NCBI GenBank assembly: GCA_046331625.1
Contig: JAXLQL010000011.1
Coordinates: 184,651-248,650 of the forward strand
From: JAXLQL01 sp046331625
Lineage (GTDB): Bacteria > Acidobacteriota > Terriglobia > Bryobacterales > Bryobacteraceae
DNA: 64,000 nucleotides
Direction of reading: 5' to 3'
Under the pieces are notes generated by a model. That model searched no databases, was not told the DNA's origin, and saw nothing but the letters and a program-made list of their open reading frames with translations. A program made the position numbers and the translations under genes. Shown here one piece after another: positions 40,463 to 48,431 of the stretch (its first letter is position 1; each line of letters opens with the position of its first letter).

Positions 40463-43400
40463 GTGCACGTCTCACTCATCCGAATCACGCTTGCCGCCGC
40501 GCTGTTGGTATTGGCCTATCGCGCCGATGCGCAGGTGCTCAAAGGCCAGATCCTGGGCGCTGTGACTGACCAGTCGGGCGCAGTTGTGCCAGGCGTCAAG
40601 ATCACCATCACCGAAACCAGAACCAACTTCCAGCGCACGGGCGAAACCAATGACGCTGGCAACTACTTCTTCGTCAACCTCGACCCGGGCGACTTCCGCG
40701 TGGAGGCCGAAAAGACCGGCTTCAACAAGTCCATGCGCAGCGGCGTGGAACTGCTGCCGAACACCACCGCGCGCGTGAACTTCGAACTCGTCCCCGGAGC
40801 CGTGACGCAGACGGTCGACGTGAGCGCCAATGCCGCGCCGCTCCTGCAGACGGACCGCGCCGACACCGGCGGCAAGATCGAGCAGAAGCAGATCCAGGAA
40901 ATGCCGCTGCTCTACAACCGCAACTACCAGGGCCTGCTGCTGCTGGTACCGGGTGTGGGGCGCCCCTTCCGCCCGCACTCGGAATTCTACAACTCGCATG
41001 ACAGCCTGTCGGTGCGCGTCAATGGACAGGGCCGGCAGTTCAACAATTTTCAGATCGAGGGAATCGAGAACAAGATCGACAACGGAAACCTGACGGCGCT
41101 GGTGCCTCCGGCCGAAGCGATTCAGACGGTGGACGTGAGCACTTCGAACTTCGACCCCGAGTTCGGCAACGCCGGTGGCGCGGTCACGAACGTAACCCTG
41201 CGCAGCGGCACCAACAATTTCCATGGGAGTCTGTTCCAGCTTCACCGCAACGAAAACATCGCAGCGAGAAATGTTTTCGCCGCAACCAAGGCGCCGACGG
41301 TGTACAACCAGTTCGGCGGCACGTTCGGCGGGCGAATCGTTCGCGACAAGGTGTTCTTCTTCGCCGACTATCAGGGTAGTCGCGATCACCTGGGCCAAGT
41401 CAATCGCGGCGCTCTTCCCGGCGCGGCGTTCCGGTCTGGGAATCTCTCCTCGGTGAGCGCGATCATCTATGACCCGCTAACCGGAAGCCCAACGGGAGCC
41501 GGGCGCACTCCCTTCCCAGGCAACGTCATTCAGCCCAACCGCATCAGCCCGATCTCGCGCCGCATTCTCGGCTTCGTGCCGGATCCGAACCTGAACGCGC
41601 CCGAGGGCCAGGTCAACTTCGTGCAAAATAACGTGCGTGTCAAAACGCTGGACCAGACGGACGCCAAAGTCGATTGGGTGATCAGCGCCAATGACCGTCT
41701 GTCGGTCCGCTACAGCCTGCAGAAGGCGAAGGTCATCGACACCGGTCTGTTCGGCCCCGGCGGTATCTACGGTGGTTTTCGCAACGGCGGCTTCGCCGGC
41801 GAGGGGCCGGCTCGGACGCAAAGCCCCGGCCTCACCTACTCCAAGGTCATCAACCCCACGCTGGTGTGGGAGTCCCGCATCGGTGTCGTACGCAACCGCA
41901 ATGACGCACTGTCCAACGGCAACAACCTCAAGACTTCGGAAGAGATCGGGATCCGTGGCGCGAACCTCGATGCCTGGACGAGCGGGCTCTCGTCGGTAAC
42001 CATCAACGGATACGCCAGTCCGTTGGTAGGTTTCTCGGCGAGTCTTCCGTGGGCGCGCAGCGTGACGTCGTTCGGCATCGTAAACAACTTCTCCAAGACG
42101 TTCACCAAGCACATCGTGCGTTTCGGCGTCGATATCCGGCGCGAGCGAAATGACTTGCTGCAGACCCAGACATTCAATCCGCGCGGCGTCTTCGATTATC
42201 AGCCCGGCCAGACCGGCGACTCCGGCAATACCGCGCGGACATTCGCGAACGCATTCGCGGCGTTCCTACTCGACGCGCCCAACAGCAGCGGACGCGATCT
42301 TCCGATCGTCTTCCCCGCGCGCCGCGAGTTGATCTGGAACCTCTACGTGCAGGACAAGTTCCAGGTCAGCTCCAAGCTCACCATTGACCTCGGTGTTCGC
42401 ATGGAGCGCGAGCGGGGTAGCCGTCCCCGGTTTGCCGGCGGATTCTCCAACTACAACTACCTCAACAACACACTCGAGCTTTCGGGCCTCGGCTCCAACC
42501 CGATCAACATCGCCGATTCGAACAACAACTTCGGTCCGAGGTTGGGCATCGCCTACCGTATGAATGAGCACACGGTAATTCGCACCGGCTACGGGATCAG
42601 CTACTTCCAGCGCCGCATGCCGCAGTTCAACTTCCCGATTCTGCAGAACGTGGGATATCCGGCAGCGAACTCCTTCATCTCGAGCACGGTCACGATGACC
42701 ACCGGTTTCCCGGCCTTCTCGGCGTTCCAGATTCCCTCGAACGGCATCATCCAGAATCCGAACGGGAACACTTCATTCGGCGTTACGCCGCGCGATCTTC
42801 CCAGCCCCTACGTGCAGAGCTGGAATTTCGCCATTCAACGCGCGCTCCCCTGGAAGTTCGCGCTCGACCTCGCCTATGTCGGCAACCGCGGTGTGAACAA
42901 CCAATCGGACTTCAACGTGAACGCATCCATGATCCCCGGCTCCGCCAACAACGGACGGCCCCTTTTCCGCCAGTTCGGACGGGTTGGCAACACCACGGCG
43001 GCCATCGGCACCAACACCTGGTACAACGGAATGCAGATCAAGATCGACCGCCGGGCCGGAGACTTCTTCCTCACTACCGCCTATACCTGGAGCAAAGGCC
43101 TCAACTACAGCGAGGACAACGGCGCCGTCGACATTCCGCTCAGCGTTCCCCTCAACAAAGGGCGGATGAACGACAACCGAACCCACACCTTCACGCAAAG
43201 CTACATGTACGATCTGCCGTTCGGCAAGGGCAAGAAGTGGGCGAGCAGCGGTCCTGCGATGTGGGTGGCCGGCGGTTGGCAGGTTCAAGGCATCCTCAGC
43301 TTGATGACAGGTCCATGGGTAACGCCGAGCGTTTCCGGCATCATCAACGCCCCTGGCAATGCCGACCGGCCGAACTTCGTTTCGCCGGTGGTCTACCTGG

Positions 43401-43711
43401 GCAATGCCGGTCCTGGGCAGAAGTTCTTCGACCCGGCTTCGTTCACGATTCCGGCGCAGAACACCATGGGGAACGCCGGCCGCAACATCATCGTCGGACC
43501 CGGCGTAGTCAACCTCGATGCCGCCATTCACCGCAACTTCCGGTTGCGCGAAGGCATGTCGCTGGCTTTGCGCGCCGAGAGCTTCAACTTCTCGAACACG
43601 CCGCACTTCAGCGCCCCGAACACGAATCGGAACTCAAACCAATTCGCCGAGATCAACAGCGCTGACCAGGACCAACGCCAGTTCCAGATCGGCCTGACGC
43701 TACGGTTCTAG
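40463..43711 (+). CDS. Oar-like TonB-dependent outer-membrane receptor
   Basis: 1082 aa. The start is a GTG at 40463 after an aaagggg site; the signal peptide is MHVSLIRITLAAALLVLAYRADA. Residues about 23-110 are a carboxypeptidase-regulatory-like beta-sandwich (GQILGAVTDQSGAVVPGVKITI, TNDAGNYFFVNLDPGDFRVEAE). A plug-like domain with DVSANAAPLLQTDRADTGG and VNGQGRQFNNFQIEGIENKID follows. The rest is a long beta-barrel ending in FQIGLTLRF with the outer-membrane terminal Phe. This type is abundant in Acidobacteria and is thought to import oligo- or polysaccharide or peptide substrates with TonB. No partner SusD or TonB gene lies near. The following gap carries a hairpin repeat. Confidence 0.93.
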   Translation: MHVSLIRITLAAALLVLAYRADAQVLKGQILGAVTDQSGAVVPGVKITITETRTNFQRTGETNDAGNYFFVNLDPGDFRVEAEKTGFNKSMRSGVELLPNTTARVNFELVPGAVTQTVDVSANAAPLLQTDRADTGGKIEQKQIQEMPLLYNRNYQGLLLLVPGVGRPFRPHSEFYNSHDSLSVRVNGQGRQFNNFQIEGIENKIDNGNLTALVPPAEAIQTVDVSTSNFDPEFGNAGGAVTNVTLRSGTNNFHGSLFQLHRNENIAARNVFAATKAPTVYNQFGGTFGGRIVRDKVFFFADYQGSRDHLGQVNRGALPGAAFRSGNLSSVSAIIYDPLTGSPTGAGRTPFPGNVIQPNRISPISRRILGFVPDPNLNAPEGQVNFVQNNVRVKTLDQTDAKVDWVISANDRLSVRYSLQKAKVIDTGLFGPGGIYGGFRNGGFAGEGPARTQSPGLTYSKVINPTLVWESRIGVVRNRNDALSNGNNLKTSEEIGIRGANLDAWTSGLSSVTINGYASPLVGFSASLPWARSVTSFGIVNNFSKTFTKHIVRFGVDIRRERNDLLQTQTFNPRGVFDYQPGQTGDSGNTARTFANAFAAFLLDAPNSSGRDLPIVFPARRELIWNLYVQDKFQVSSKLTIDLGVRMERERGSRPRFAGGFSNYNYLNNTLELSGLGSNPINIADSNNNFGPRLGIAYRMNEHTVIRTGYGISYFQRRMPQFNFPILQNVGYPAANSFISSTVTMTTGFPAFSAFQIPSNGIIQNPNGNTSFGVTPRDLPSPYVQSWNFAIQRALPWKFALDLAYVGNRGVNNQSDFNVNASMIPGSANNGRPLFRQFGRVGNTTAAIGTNTWYNGMQIKIDRRAGDFFLTTAYTWSKGLNYSEDNGAVDIPLSVPLNKGRMNDNRTHTFTQSYMYDLPFGKGKKWASSGPAMWVAGGWQVQGILSLMTGPWVTPSVSGIINAPGNADRPNFVSPVVYLGNAGPGQKFFDPASFTIPAQNTMGNAGRNIIVGPGVVNLDAAIHRNFRLREGMSLALRAESFNFSNTPHFSAPNTNRNSNQFAEINSADQDQRQFQIGLTLRF

Positions 43712-43737
43712 TTTCGTTCGCGGTTCATGCCAGACGT

Positions 43738-43831
43738 TCTTCGCCGTCCGCGAAGATTTCAGTCCGCGTGTGGGGCAGGCTTTCAGCCTGCAGCGGGACT
43801 TTCAGTCCCGCTTCCGTTGTGGGCACGTGCG
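43738..43831 (-). repeat. Dispersed hairpin repeat, copy 6 (reverse orientation)
   Basis: Reads on the reverse strand: gcgggactgaaagtcccgc, caggctgaaagcctgc, cccacacgcggactgaaatc, then cttcgcgg. A diverged third hairpin pair (gcatgcttcagcgtgc and gcgggcgtttcaatgcccgc) follows at 43861-43902. It lies 27 nt after the receptor gene. Confidence 0.8.
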
Positions 43832-44087
43832 CTCGTAAAACGCGCCCGCAGTGTGGCGCATGCTTCAGCGTGCTGGCGGGCGTTTCAATGCCCGCTCCGA
43901 CCAATGCCCTCTAAGCCGTGGACCTGTCGCTGGCCGTAAACCACCACCGGCGGTTTGTAAGCACCAGTTGACCTGGTTGCGATGTCCAGTGTTTTCAGTA
44001 ATTTGCGGTTTGGTATCGTGCCTGCATTATGAAAGGCCGAAGCGCTGGCAAGGAAATAAAAGCCAGCCCTTCGAAGGAGGCACGACA

Positions 44088-44561
44088 ATGAAACGGCATC
44101 TGGCAGCAGCGATGATTTTGGCGGCGGGAACCCTCTCGGCGCAGTACAACGGGTATCCTCCTCCGCGTGGCGCTTACGACAACCGGGGTTACGACAACCG
44201 AGGCTATGACAACCGCGGTTACGATCCCGCATACGACGCCTACAACAACGGCGCCTACTACAACGGATACGAGGCGCCTCCCCCGCCTCCTCCGCCGGTC
44301 TACGCCGCGTATCGGCCGCCGATGCCGGGTCCGAACTTCGTGTGGGTCGACCCTTGCTGGGCGTTCCGCGGCGGACGCTATGTGTGGGCCACGGGCTACT
44401 GGGCTCCGCGTCCTTGGGCTGGCGCCTACTGGGTAACGCCTCGCTATAACCACGGCCGCTTCTTCGCCGGCTTCTGGGGCGGCGGGCCGCGCGGGCGAGT
44501 GGGAGTCGGATACTCCTACGGCGGCGGCTACGGCGGACGCGGCCACGGCTACCGCCGGTAA
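44088..44561 (+). CDS. Small secreted Gly/Tyr/Pro-rich protein with YDNRG repeats
   Basis: 157 aa with a strong ribosome site (gaaggagg, 44073-44080) and a signal peptide MKRHLAAAMILAAGTLSAQY. Residues about 27-45 have three YDNRG repeats coded by a 15-bp tandem repeat (44177-44225), then a poly-Pro run and FVWVDPCWAFRGGRYVWATG, followed by YWAPRPWAGAYWVTPRY. This second part resembles the YXWGQ/BcpO-like families of secreted proteins with Trp/Tyr repeats. The C-terminus is Gly-rich (GGGYGGRGHGYRR). It probably forms a surface or matrix structure; the role is unknown. A strong terminator follows. Confidence 0.75.
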   Translation: MKRHLAAAMILAAGTLSAQYNGYPPPRGAYDNRGYDNRGYDNRGYDPAYDAYNNGAYYNGYEAPPPPPPPVYAAYRPPMPGPNFVWVDPCWAFRGGRYVWATGYWAPRPWAGAYWVTPRYNHGRFFAGFWGGGPRGRVGVGYSYGGGYGGRGHGYRR

Positions 44562-44598
44562 GGTCCCTGCCACTGATTCAGACAGGTTGCGTCAAACT

Positions 44599-45889
44599 TC
44601 ACGGCGCTCCGGGCAATCCCCGGGGCGCCGTTTTCTTTGTTGCGGCGAAGAGGTGGCGCGATGCCAGCGTGATCGCGAATGAGAATGCCCATGCGTCTGT
44701 CAGCCAGCGGTAGTTCCAAGGACTCTCCGGCTGATCGAGCACGAGTGACAGCAGGGGACCGGACAACCAAGCGAGAGCTGCAATGAAGTCGAGCTTGCGG
44801 CCCTCGGTGGGAACGGGCGCGAATCGATCGGCAGTGATCACCGCGGCTGCGGAGATGACGGCGGCGGCCCACCAGATCTGGTAACGCCAGAGATCGACTT
44901 GGGCAATGACTAGGACAGCGATTGCGATGCTGGAAGCTGCCAATGATGTCCGGCGCGAACCGCGCCAAACCGGGACCATGCCGTGGAGCATGCGAAACCC
45001 AACGCGGATCGCGCCGAAGGTCGTGATGGCTGCGACCAAGCTCTTCCAACGCACTGCGAATGTCGCGTCCTCGCCCCAGAATGCCGCCAGGATGTTTGCG
45101 AAGCCGATGTTCGGGTACATCTCGCGGCCAGCGGCGTTGAGCAACGCCCCGGCCAACGCCCCCATAGTCATGGGGAGAGCCAAGCCGAAAAGAGCGATTC
45201 CGGCCGATTGCTTACGCGTGGTTGCCAAAGAGCCAAATGCAGAGGCGAAGAACAGAGTTGGCCCCCACAGAAGAAACAACTCTCCCGCTGGGGCTGCCGA
45301 GGTAGAGTAATCTGCGTCCAGCGCTCTTTGCCAGGCGTGCGGCAGCAGATGTCGAACTCGGATGATGCATGCGATCATGACCGCCGCTGTGAGCTTCAAG
45401 CCGAATCCGGCCGACTTCGCGCCCGTACGCACGCTGACCACTCCCGTTAGAGCCAGCGCCCCCGTTCAACCCGATTGTCAGCACGGCGTCCGCGCTCTTC
45501 GACGCATCCGGCCACGCGAGCCACCGCTGGCAGAACATTGCCGCGAGACCAATCCAGCCTGCCAGCCAGAGGCATGAGTAGACTGCGGAGACCGCTCGAA
45601 TGCCGGCTCCTCCGGTGGACCCGAAAGAACGGTCTATAGCGGCCACGAGTCCGCCCTCGGATCGGACCGCGCACACTGGTCCCCAATAGAAGAGGGTGAC
45701 CGCGATCATGGAGGCGCAACCAACCGCAGCCACGTAGGCAAGACTGGATCCGGCGCTCGGCAAGCGCCACTGTTCGCCCGCGAACGCCGCGAAGTTCAAG
45801 AACAGCGGCGCGAGCAAAAGCGCCGCCATCCACCAAGCCACACCACCGGCGTCCTCGTCCGGACCTTCCCAACGCGGCCGAAACTTCAC
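44599..45889 (-). pseudogene. Polytopic membrane protein split by a frameshift
   Basis: The first part (GTG at 45889: MKFRPRWEGPDEDAGGVAWW...) runs to about 45460 in one frame; the second part runs to 44599 in another. Joining them at a run of five G (reverse strand, about 45460-45464) gives one protein of about 430 aa with about 11 hydrophobic helices, e.g. MAALLLAPLFLNFAAFAG, AVSAVYSCLWLAGWIGLAAMF, LKLTAAVMIACII and SSIAIAVLVIAQVDLW. Across the joint, TIGLNGGALALTGVVSV reads smoothly. This could be a homopolymer sequencing error or a real inactivation. It resembles a transporter but I cannot assign a family. It is the last gene of the sigma/anti-sigma operon. Confidence 0.7.
44601..44637 (+). 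terminator. Rho-independent terminator after the Gly/Tyr-rich gene
   Basis: GC-rich hairpin cggcgctccggg-caatc-cccggggcgccg followed by ttttcttt. It lies 40 nt after the upstream stop. On the other strand the same bases encode the last residues of the membrane protein gene, so the terminator is embedded in an opposite coding end. Confidence 0.85.
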
Positions 45890-45929
45890 CGCATCGCAGA
45901 CACCGCCGGGGCGGAAGTTGTTCCCGCGA

Positions 45930-47012
45930 TTACTGCGCCGCCACCGGATTCACCGGCCGCGCCACTTCCGGCGCTTCCGTGCCCACGATTTCGAGCATCT
46001 GCACCGGAGCCGTCGACCTGATCTCCCAGTACGCGCCTGCCGCGGTCCCTCCGATGATCTCCTGAGCCGACCGCGCCACTCGCGTATTCGGCGCCACCGT
46101 CGGGGTGCCCTCGGCAACCGTCACTCCGAAAGCGTTCTTCAACTCGGCCTTCACCGATGCGTCAACGGCGCCGAGGTTCTGAAACGCGAAGCCCGTGAAT
46201 CCTTGCGTGGATGCAGGGAAGACCGCTCGCACCCAAGCTCCTCGGGCGAAGATGGGCTCGGTGTGGGAGAGCACCGGATGCTGCGATGCGGGTGCGCGAG
46301 CGGTCCGCTGGTAGGAGTAGTAGACGCTCGAAGTGCCGTCTTTGTTCGTGGCTTTTACCGCGATGCCATGCATGTCGGTGGGTGCACTGAGCGTGACGCG
46401 CATCTCCGTTGGGCTTACGAAGGCGGCGGTAGCGTTGGCCTCTTTGAGGCGAATTTTCGTGTCGGGAGTGAAGCCTTGGCCACGAATCGTCACGACATCG
46501 CCCGCGTTCAGTACGGAACTCCCAGGGCTCACGTCCGAGATCACCACGCTCTTGCCCACCTGCACCGAGCCGGCCTTGACCTCCACCGGATAGGCAAACC
46601 CGAACAAGTTCTGGAATGCGCTCGCATCCATGTTTACTGGGTACCGCGATCCGTTCGCCGCAGTGGGATTCACACGTGCCGCGAAGGTGAAGAACGGATA
46701 GTCGAGGCTGGTGCCGAGGTTGGCCGAAGGCGACGCCACTGCGAGTTGGAATCCGCCGGCCCGCATCAGGGCCGCACCGGATGCGTCTCCGGCCGGGTTG
46801 TTCAGCGAGAGGCCAAAGAAGCCGTCAAAGCCAGACGAAGAAAAGTCCGATGAGCCGGTGAAGATCGGCTTGGGTTCGGTAACGCTCACTTTCATCTGAA
46901 CAACGGCGCCCGCGGGCGCCACCTCGTTCGAGACTTTGAGCGAAAGCGCGGCGGGGTTGCCTGCGAAGCCTGCCGACACTACGAGCAGGCTCAATAGCGA
47001 AATGCGGTTCAT
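45930..47012 (-). CDS. Secreted IPT/TIG-domain protein
   Basis: 360 aa with signal peptide MNRISLLSLLVVSAGFAG. The N-terminal part (LKVSNEVAPAGAVVQMKVSVTEP) resembles a cohesin/dockerin-type or bacterial Ig-like strand set. A clear IPT/TIG motif occurs at about 165-230 (ISDVSPGSSVLNAGDVVTIRGQGFTPDTKIRL, FVSPTEMRVTLSAP, GIAVKATNKDG). The C-terminal part is beta-rich (FTGFAFQNLGAVDASVKAELKNAFG). It is not an enzyme by inspection; probably a surface adhesion or scaffold protein. It starts 1 nt after the anti-sigma stop, so it belongs to the sigma factor operon. Confidence 0.7.
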   Translation of the reverse strand: MNRISLLSLLVVSAGFAGNPAALSLKVSNEVAPAGAVVQMKVSVTEPKPIFTGSSDFSSSGFDGFFGLSLNNPAGDASGAALMRAGGFQLAVASPSANLGTSLDYPFFTFAARVNPTAANGSRYPVNMDASAFQNLFGFAYPVEVKAGSVQVGKSVVISDVSPGSSVLNAGDVVTIRGQGFTPDTKIRLKEANATAAFVSPTEMRVTLSAPTDMHGIAVKATNKDGTSSVYYSYQRTARAPASQHPVLSHTEPIFARGAWVRAVFPASTQGFTGFAFQNLGAVDASVKAELKNAFGVTVAEGTPTVAPNTRVARSAQEIIGGTAAGAYWEIRSTAPVQMLEIVGTEAPEVARPVNPVAAQ

Positions 47013-47013
47013 G

Positions 47014-47724
47014 TCACTCTCCGGTAGGGACGTTTTTCGGCTTCACCCGGAAGCGCTCGCTGGGCGACGACGCCAGGGGGGTTCCTTTTGGATCTTTGGC
47101 AGTAACCTGCCAAAGTACTGTTTTGCCGGCCAGCAGCCGGGCTCGAACCGAAGCAGGTACCTCGATTCGGTCACGGGCGGATTCCGACTTCCAAAGAAGT
47201 TCCCGATCCACCTCGAGAATCTGGATTTCGTATGAAGCGGCTCCGGCGACGGCGTGCCACCGGAGCAGGGAAGGCGCCGCGGCGACGTCGCCCACCGGCT
47301 CCACCAGTTCCACCGATCCGCTGCGATACACGGTCTCCGAACTCGTCCCGAGTCCGTCCGGCAACGGCTGCGGCCGCGTGGCGATCAAGCCGATTCCGGC
47401 CACCAGGCACGCTGCTACAGCGCCAGCCAACCAAGGCCGGCCAAGCGGCTTCGAGAACAGCGCACCCAACCAGCTTTGCTTCGGTTCCGGGGCCAGGCGG
47501 CGCTTGGTCTCGGCGGCGATCCACTGCACCGGCAGCGCTTCTTCCGCGCTCGGGTTGCCGTTCAGGAAGCCCTCGAACAAGGCCTTCTCTGCCTGGCACA
47601 GCGCGCATCCGTCGAGATGAGCCCGCTGTGCGGCCGAGAGTTCTTCTGTGAATTGGTCAGGCGTCAGGCAGGATGGCGTTCGAGCCAGTCCGCGGCGCCA
47701 AGCTTCGATCGGTTCAAGCGACAT
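47014..47724 (-). CDS. Membrane anti-sigma factor with zinc-finger motif
   Basis: 236 aa. The cytosolic N-terminus contains CLTPDQF...HLDGCALCQAEKA, an HxxxCxxC zinc-binding anti-sigma motif at about 37-44, preceded by a possible fourth Cys ligand. A single transmembrane helix (WLAGAVAACLVAGIGLIA) follows at about 115-133. The remaining 100 residues are a beta-sandwich-like periplasmic domain (APSLLRWHAVAGAASYEIQI, VLWQVTAKDPKGTPL), similar to fibronectin-type III. Its start overlaps the sigma factor stop by 11 nt. It is expected to hold the sigma factor inactive until released; the signal and the releasing protease are unknown. Confidence 0.85.
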   Translation of the reverse strand: MSLEPIEAWRRGLARTPSCLTPDQFTEELSAAQRAHLDGCALCQAEKALFEGFLNGNPSAEEALPVQWIAAETKRRLAPEPKQSWLGALFSKPLGRPWLAGAVAACLVAGIGLIATRPQPLPDGLGTSSETVYRSGSVELVEPVGDVAAAPSLLRWHAVAGAASYEIQILEVDRELLWKSESARDRIEVPASVRARLLAGKTVLWQVTAKDPKGTPLASSPSERFRVKPKNVPTGE

Positions 47725-48313
47725 TCTGAGTCCCCTGCCGAGCCTTCCAGCGTTCGACAGCACGCGCCAGCTTACGACGCGCGCTGACGATGTAGGCTTT
47801 CGCGCCGCTTGTGTTGTCGAGTGCCAGCATTCTTGTGATCTCATCGAGTGACATCTCCTCGGCAAAATGCAGAGTGAAAACGTGCCGCTCGGTTTCATCC
47901 AGAGCTTGGTTCAACAGTTCGTGCATTCTGGCGGAGAGGTCTTTCTGTTCCGTCGCCTGTTCGGGGTTGGGTGCTTTGGTATCGGGAATCAAGGGCAATA
48001 CGTCCTCGCCAAGTTCTTCTTTTTGAGACGGTCGCGGCGAACTGTTGAAGCAATGGTTGCGAGCTACCGTGTAGAGCCAAGTGGAAAACTTGGCCGAACC
48101 CCGGAAGCTGTCGAGGTTTTGCTGCACCCGGAGGAAGACCTCCTGGGCCAGATCCGCAGCCCGTTCCCGATCCCCGGAGTAGCGAAAACACCACAAGGCT
48201 ACCCGGTTATAGTAACGGCCGAACAACTCATCCAAAAGGTGACGACGATCCCCGGGATTCGCCGAACGGCACCGTTCGACGATCTCCTCATCCCCGAGGC
48301 TACTGACCTTCAT
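47714..48313 (-). CDS. ECF RNA polymerase sigma factor
   Basis: 199 aa from the ATG at 48313, which is preceded by aggga; a TTG or GTG further up (to 48376) is less likely. Region 2: LLDELFGRYYNRVALWCFRYSGDRERAADLAQEVFLRVQQNLDSFRGSAKFSTWLYTVARNHCFN. Region 4: LNQALDETERHVFTLHFAEEMSLDEITRMLALDNTSGAKAYIVSARRKLARAVER. A longer, acidic linker (PSQKEELGEDVLPLIPDTKAPNPEQ) joins them. It overlaps the anti-sigma gene and is divergent from the TPR-CHAT gene, with 118 bp between. Confidence 0.93.
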   Translation of the reverse strand: MKVSSLGDEEIVERCRSANPGDRRHLLDELFGRYYNRVALWCFRYSGDRERAADLAQEVFLRVQQNLDSFRGSAKFSTWLYTVARNHCFNSSPRPSQKEELGEDVLPLIPDTKAPNPEQATEQKDLSARMHELLNQALDETERHVFTLHFAEEMSLDEITRMLALDNTSGAKAYIVSARRKLARAVERWKARQGTQNVA

Positions 48314-48392
48314 CGTCCCTGAGTATATCAACTGAACCTCTCTCTGAAAGCGGCTCGTTTCACCCTGGTAGGACAAGTTTTCACCCGTAACC

Positions 48393-48421
48393 GGAACAAG
48401 AATCTTCGCATGAGCTATACT
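48393..48421 (+). promoter_or_regulatory. Possible promoter of the TPR-CHAT gene
   Basis: A ggaac element at 48393-48397 is like the -35 box of ECF sigma factors. A TATACT at 48416-48421 lies 17-18 nt downstream. The proposed TTG start is only 10 nt further on, so transcription would begin almost at the start codon (near-leaderless), or the true start is slightly later. The hit is by eye and weak. Confidence 0.35.
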
Positions 48422-48431
48422 CGATCTTGTA

